A stretch of 64,000 nucleotides of DNA, taken from the NCBI GenBank assembly GCA_001931875.2, contig MSJH02000810.1, positions 405,695 to 469,694 on the forward strand. Direction: 5' to 3'. Within the stretch, counting starts at the first letter, position 1. Each line of letters opens with the position of its first letter. The stretch comes from Byssochlamys sp. IMV 00236 (Eukaryota > Ascomycota > Eurotiomycetes > Eurotiales > Thermoascaceae). Shown here piece by piece: positions 59,783 to 64,000 of this stretch. Below the pieces are notes generated by a model, which was not told the origin of the DNA, searched no databases, and saw only the letters and a program-made list of their open reading frames with translations. The translations under genes and the position numbers were made by a program.

Positions 59783-61411
59783 CTATCCCGTTTGGCCCTC
59801 TTTCTTCCTTCCAAAGAGGTCCTTCCAGAAATCCTTGAACCCGTACTCCTTGGAAGGATCTTCACTGTAAACTCGCGTCGCCTGCTTCGTAGCCAGCATC
59901 TCGAACACACTAGAGGACCTCTGGCTCGGCGGCAGTGCAGGTCCCCTCGCCCGCTCCGTTGCTCGTCGCTTAATTTCGTCTGCTAGTGAGGGCGCCACAT
60001 CCGCGTAACAGTTTGTTAGTTCTCTCTCGAGATTCAGATATGGTTTCTGAGCCATTGCGGGAGCTTGAAGGTTATAGGAGCGGGTTAAGGCGTTGAGGGT
60101 TTTGATGATGAGTTCGTGGTAGCCGCGCTCGATGGAGAGGTACTCCGGGTCGCGAAGAGGGGGGAGGTGAGGAAGTGGTTCTTCGGATGATTCTGTGGGT
60201 GGTGAAGCAGAGTCCTGCTCTGATGATGGAGTTCGGGATGGAACTATGCGTCCATCTGAGTTGATTTGGGTGACGGATTGATCCGAATCAGATGCTACTG
60301 ACGCCAGCCGCTGGGCGGTGAGTCGAGACTCTGCTGCAGCGTAGGCGCGCGCACGCTTCATCTGGTCCAGGAGAGATCCTCCTTGGCTTGCGATAAGCCG
60401 GGCAGCGTGTCGTCTCCAATCACTGCGGATGCGTTGGCGGAATCGGTCCACCTCCCGTGCGAGTTCTTGCTGCTTCTCGATCCAGGGAGGGACGATCTCC
60501 TGTTTCTGGATGATTTTGTTCATGAAATATTCCGTTGTGTCGATGAAAGCGCTGTTGGCATTGTGGTCTTCCTGTGTGCCTTGGCCTTTGCCGCGACGGA
60601 TATACTTAAACTGGCCTCGGGCCATGGCGTCTTCTATCCGTTCGTTCGCGAGAGATTGTAGGCCCTGGATGGACATCGGCATGACTCTGGCTCCCGGGGT
60701 GAACCGCTCGCGAAACTCCTTGCGCAGCGCCTCTCGTTCTGCTTCCGACATGCCGGAGTCTTGGCTTAGAGAGTAGTTAATGGTGCGTTCGCGAGCGCTG
60801 GCGAGGCGCTGACCGGAGGATTGTTTGGTTTTGGGTGACGGTGCGAGGCTAACTGATGGAAGGCCGGGCTTTGGGATCTTGTAAGGAGTCTTAATTGGCT
60901 TGCTGGCGTCGTCGAGCATGCGGAGAGTGGCGTCTTGAACGCTTTCAGACCCAGTCCAAGCTGGAGCTGCGGCGATATCCTGAGTTCCACGGCCGGCGCT
61001 GGACGGCATATTGGCAACAGAGATGGCAGCAGCGTTTTCACTCTTGAAAGCACTTGCTGCGAGTCTTTCCTCCAGTTGTTTTTTCAACTCCTCCGAAAAT
61101 CCCGCTTCCTGTATGTTCTTGCGCGCAGATCGACCTCCCTCTGTCATTGATTGTTCAGTCATTTCGGCCAGTCTCCGGGACATGGCTCCCTCTTCTCGGG
61201 ATGCATCGTCTGGAAGTGCGGACTGCTTTTCTTCGTTGTTCGTTGAAGATGGCGCATCTTGTCTAAGTGGCGGTACTGTAGAGAACGACTTCGGAGATGG
61301 TCTTGATATCCTGGAGTAACCGGACATCAACAAATGCCGCCGTTGGGCTTGCAGGCAGAAGGCGCATAGGCCTCTGGCTGAAACAGTCCGGCCGCCCATG
61401 ATAGCCTCCAT
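59783..61411 (-). CDS. DUF1992/DNAJC28-like protein, probably mitochondrial
   Basis: A single exon of 542 aa from the ATG at 61411 (a second ATG at 61399 is an alternative; the frame further upstream has only a TTG). The N-terminus is rich in Arg and Ser and lacks acids (GGRTVSARGLCAFCLQAQRRHLL, then SRISRPSPKSFST), fitting mitochondrial import. The conserved core is near residues 265-330: NERIEDAMARGQFKYIRRGKGQ, then FIDTTEYFMNKIIQKQEIVPPWIEKQQEL, the DUF1992 domain found in animal DNAJC28 and bacterial relatives; no J domain is present. The rest is low complexity. It shares a 304-bp divergent promoter with the mitoribosomal gene mrp10, supporting a mitochondrial role. Molecular function is not known to me. 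Confidence 0.82.
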   Translation of the reverse strand: MEAIMGGRTVSARGLCAFCLQAQRRHLLMSGYSRISRPSPKSFSTVPPLRQDAPSSTNNEEKQSALPDDASREEGAMSRRLAEMTEQSMTEGGRSARKNIQEAGFSEELKKQLEERLAASAFKSENAAAISVANMPSSAGRGTQDIAAAPAWTGSESVQDATLRMLDDASKPIKTPYKIPKPGLPSVSLAPSPKTKQSSGQRLASARERTINYSLSQDSGMSEAEREALRKEFRERFTPGARVMPMSIQGLQSLANERIEDAMARGQFKYIRRGKGQGTQEDHNANSAFIDTTEYFMNKIIQKQEIVPPWIEKQQELAREVDRFRQRIRSDWRRHAARLIASQGGSLLDQMKRARAYAAAESRLTAQRLASVASDSDQSVTQINSDGRIVPSRTPSSEQDSASPPTESSEEPLPHLPPLRDPEYLSIERGYHELIIKTLNALTRSYNLQAPAMAQKPYLNLERELTNCYADVAPSLADEIKRRATERARGPALPPSQRSSSVFEMLATKQATRVYSEDPSKEYGFKDFWKDLFGRKKEGQTG

Positions 61412-61715
61412 GTGTGCACCCTCCTGGGGATAATGTAGCAAGTTGCAAGCTGGGAAGTTCCGAGTTTATCAGCGCTGGCGAGCTGATATACCTCGACTGC
61501 CAGAAGCTTATGTCAGCTCATTCCCTGCCAGTAGAAAAGTGTCGGCGGCGAAAAGGTCTTGGCACCTCCGAAAGCTTTGGTTTCCGCGTGTTCGAGGTTC
61601 GTCGTTGGAGAACATCAAGCGCTCATCCAACTCAGCGGTCCGCGGCAGAGCAGGGGTTGAATCGATCCGGTTTTCTTTTTATCCTCGTGATTCCTTGTTG
61701 ATTTGAACCGCCGCA
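61412..61715. promoter_or_regulatory. divergent promoter between DNAJC28-like gene and mrp10
   Basis: 304 bp between two divergent start codons. Both products look mitochondrial, so joint regulation is plausible. No specific site identified. Confidence 0.55.
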
Positions 61716-62209
61716 ATGCCTCCTAAGGGTGCCCCGACTCGTCTCAACCCGGTCCGTCTGCAGACCATCCAGCACCTCCGCGTGCGTCGCCCAAACCAGC
61801 ATGAGCAGAACTCTTGCATCACTGTCATGTCGTCTGTTCTGAGTACGTTCGCCTGAAATTTCGATCCAATTGACCGAGGCACCCAGAGGGGGTTGTTCGA
61901 GCGGGTTTGATACACAATAAGGGAAACGACGGGCTAACTCGGACTGCAACAGACTGCTGGGCTTCTTCCGGATACAGCGCGGAGGGATGTGCTGCTGTTG
62001 AGCAGCAGCTGCGAGCATGCATGGATGCACCGGTATGTTATATACTCTTGCGGTGTTATATTGGGTCTTTGGTTGGAATGATGCTAATGCTGTATTTTCC
62101 TCTTGCACAGAAATCGAAGGGCACCAAGAAGAACACCATCAACTACCACCTGATGAGAATGTTCCCCAAGGTTGCTGGACCCCGCAAGAAGAACGGTGTT
62201 CTGGGTTAA
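61716..62209 (+). CDS. mrp10: mitochondrial small ribosomal subunit protein Mrp10 (mS37)
   Basis: Model: exons 61716-61842, 61953-62032 and 62111-62209, 101 aa. The protein reads MPPKGAPTRLNPVRLQTIQHLRVRRPN at the start; the CHCH domain has two Cys-x9-Cys pairs (C52 of NSCITVMSSVLNC and CAAVEQQLRAC), and the end is NTINYHLMRMFPKVAGPRKKNG. This is the Mrp10/CHCHD1 family, imported by the Mia40 disulfide pathway and built into the mitochondrial small ribosomal subunit. All introns are GT-AG, and the first junction restores SVLNCWASSGYSAEGC. The exact Cys numbering above is approximate. Confidence 0.93.
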
Positions 62210-62684
62210 AGGATCTAAATACATCGAATACGATCGAATCGAGACAGCGCATTTACCTCCGCCCAGCCGACGACTCCTTTACCGGGATTAGACCAACTGA
62301 GAAAACTCTTGGTGTGAGGATAGGTGCAAGGGATGTTAGAATCTGTGATACTATGTTCGCATTATGAATAGGAGTTGGGGGATAAACATACTACCACGAC
62401 GAGCAACGCTCCCTTCTACGCTTGCACTGAGGTATCGAATTATGCAGATGCCTCTCTTGCCTGGAGGATAGAGTGGCTTGGAACTTTGGCTTTTGATATA
62501 TGTACATTACTTTCATGTTTTCTACTTCCGCGATATTTATACCACATGATCATCTCTATCCAAAAGGTAGCGAGGCAAAATTCCAAGATCTATCTATCTG
62601 AAAATCTCTATCCTGCTGGAGAACGTATTCTAGTCTATAGGTCTATGTCTAATTGTTGTCGCCGCCTTCCCCCTGTATGGTGGC
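62210..62684. other. intergenic, convergent 3' flanks
   Basis: About 475 bp between mrp10 and the phosphatase stop. Nothing recognised. Confidence 0.55.
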
Positions 62685-63718
62685 TCATCGTGCTGTTTGA
62701 CTGGGAAATGCCATTCCAACCATGAGAGCGGGCTCATCGATGTTATGATGCTCGTAACTGGAAATGTACCATTAGCAAAAGACGTCCTGTGTAGTCTCCA
62801 TCAACTATAAATAGAAAAGCCTTGAACATACCTCAAGATTCCAATCGCACCGGGCTCCATCATGAGCGATAGCGGAAACTCCATTGGGTACTTCAGCCAG
62901 CGCTTGGTGAAAGCCCGGAGGAGATGGCCGTGCGCGACGAGAAGTACATCCGCCGCTTTCTCACCGTGCATATTACCAGCTTGGAAAGCGTGGATTTCTT
63001 CAATCAGGCTATCCAGACGAGCTGTGACTTCCTCAGGGGATCTGAAAAATGAGCATCAGCATCAGAATCAATTCGGACCTCGAAAACCCAAACTTCAAAT
63101 AAAAGGGGGTATAAATAAAAGTAAGAGAAAATAACACTCACTCTCCCTCCTCACATCCATCCTTCCAAATATTCCATGGTCGTTCCTGGTCCAATCCATG
63201 CTCTTTCCGCAACGCTCTAATCTCCTTCGTCACCAACCCCTCATACAATCCATATCCCCATTCAGCCAACTTCTCCGTCGTCGTGACCCTCCCACTATCC
63301 ACAAGGTCATGCTTGCCTACGCCCTCGAAGAGCAGATCAAAAGTATCCTGGGCCCTCTTTCGCGGACTCACGAAAACATGAGCCAGTCGCGAGGGGTCAA
63401 TCAATTTTCCTGGTCCAACCAGTACTCTGCCTGAGTTTTGGACCTGAGTTACTCCGTGAGGAGTCAGTTCTAGCTCTGTCACGCCGGTGTAGCGGCCGTT
63501 TTTGGTCCATTCCGTCTCGCCTTGTGGTGTGTAATAGTGGTTAGTTAGTTTTGTGTGCTGGATGATATGTTTCTATTTCTTGTTCTTTGTACATTGATTT
63601 TCTTTGTTTGTTTATATATATGTATAATCAAGCATGGTAAAGAGTGAAAAAAAGGGGGAAGCAACATACCATGACGAGCGAGGTATACGCGGGGTGTCCC
63701 CGCGTCCTTATCGGGCAT
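62685..63718 (-). CDS. histidine phosphatase (phosphoglycerate mutase-like), Shb17-type
   Basis: Model: exons 63718-63670, 63520-63142, 63041-62832 and 62757-62685, 236 aa. The first junction builds the catalytic motif LARHGETEW (phosphohistidine RHG); further residues of the fold are VSPRKRAQDTFDLLF (Arg), AEWGYGLYEG (Glu) and LLVAHGHLLRAF (second His). The sequence and length resemble yeast Shb17, a sedoheptulose-1,7-bisphosphatase of riboneogenesis, whose close paralogues have other sugar-phosphate substrates; the assignment is therefore tentative. All introns are GT-AG (the first acceptor is AAG). The last exon is only 73 nt. Confidence 0.88.
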
Positions 63719-64000
63719 GTTCGGAAGTTGTGCTGAAGAAGTACGATGATGAAATGTCGCTGGCCAATCAGTGATAATGGATTTATACTTGGTGATTTCA
63801 AGTGACAGTATTATTATGTTAATATTATTACTATAAACGGGGTTATTGCTGGTTCTTAAGGTACCCCGCCGTGGTGTCTGTTTTTTCTGGCCCACTAATA
63901 CTTTTGCGCCGGTCAGCCTGTTTAGGCATTGTCGGAACCATAATCCTTCCTCGGACAGAGATCGCTGTTCGGCTCTACGGAGACAGACAAAAACCTGAAT
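63719..64000. other. promoter region of the histidine phosphatase
   Basis: Remaining 282 bp to the window edge. No coding sequence recognised. Confidence 0.5.

Noticed and set aside
1..64000. Biosynthetic gene cluster or CRISPR/phage-type system
   Set aside because: No polyketide synthase, NRPS, terpene cyclase or clustered tailoring genes, and no direct-repeat arrays; the SidL-like gene and the Zn2Cys6 gene are isolated.

Overview
The window looks like chromosomal DNA from a filamentous ascomycete of the Eurotiales, most likely an Aspergillus or a close relative. It is eukaryotic: most genes are split by 50-280 nt introns with GTRNGT donors and CAG/TAG acceptors, gene density is about one per 2.5-3 kb on both strands, and several proteins have a recognisably Aspergillus-type sequence (Hul4-type HECT ligase, PclA-type cyclin, SidL-type siderophore acyltransferase, Fmc1, Mrp10). 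I see no plasmid, phage, CRISPR or bacterial operon structure. A 20-base run of N at 2076-2095 marks an assembly gap.

Layout. 0-5.2 kb: the end of a RING-H2 protein (+), an FRG1-like protein (-) and an eight-exon zinc polyol/alcohol dehydrogenase (-). 7-18.5 kb: a minus-strand run of a Hul4-type HECT ubiquitin ligase, ribosomal protein L15 (eL15), an unrecognised lysine-rich protein and a PSP1-domain protein. 18.4-23.4 kb: about 5 kb with no supportable gene. 23.4-30.4 kb: mitochondrial Nfu1, an RTA1-family membrane protein, a divergently placed and apparently truncated Zn2Cys6 regulator with a GC-AG intron, and a small HIT zinc-finger protein. 33-43 kb: a Ras-like/RasGEF fusion protein, the LYR protein Fmc1, a PD-(D/E)XK-like gene carrying a frame break, the tRNA thiolase Ncs6/Ctu1 and the sterol C-8 isomerase Erg2. 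43-47.9 kb: a second gene-poor block containing a short inverted-repeat (MITE-like) element. 47.9-64 kb: a Pho85-type cyclin, a SidL-like acyltransferase, an ornithine cyclodeaminase/mu-crystallin protein, two unrecognised membrane proteins, tRNA-Glu(UUC), a DUF1992/DNAJC28-like protein divergent from mitoribosomal Mrp10, and a histidine-phosphatase (Shb17-like) gene.

The genes are mostly unrelated housekeeping and regulatory functions; there is no secondary-metabolite cluster. A loose theme is mitochondrial function (Nfu1, Fmc1, Mrp10, the DNAJC28-like protein). The most notable points are the GTPase/RasGEF fusion, the MITE-like element, the GC-AG intron and decayed end of the Zn2Cys6 gene, the frame break in the nuclease-like gene, and very small exons (16, 19 and 27 nt). 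All gene models were spliced by hand; a total divisible by three and family-like sequence across each junction were the checks.
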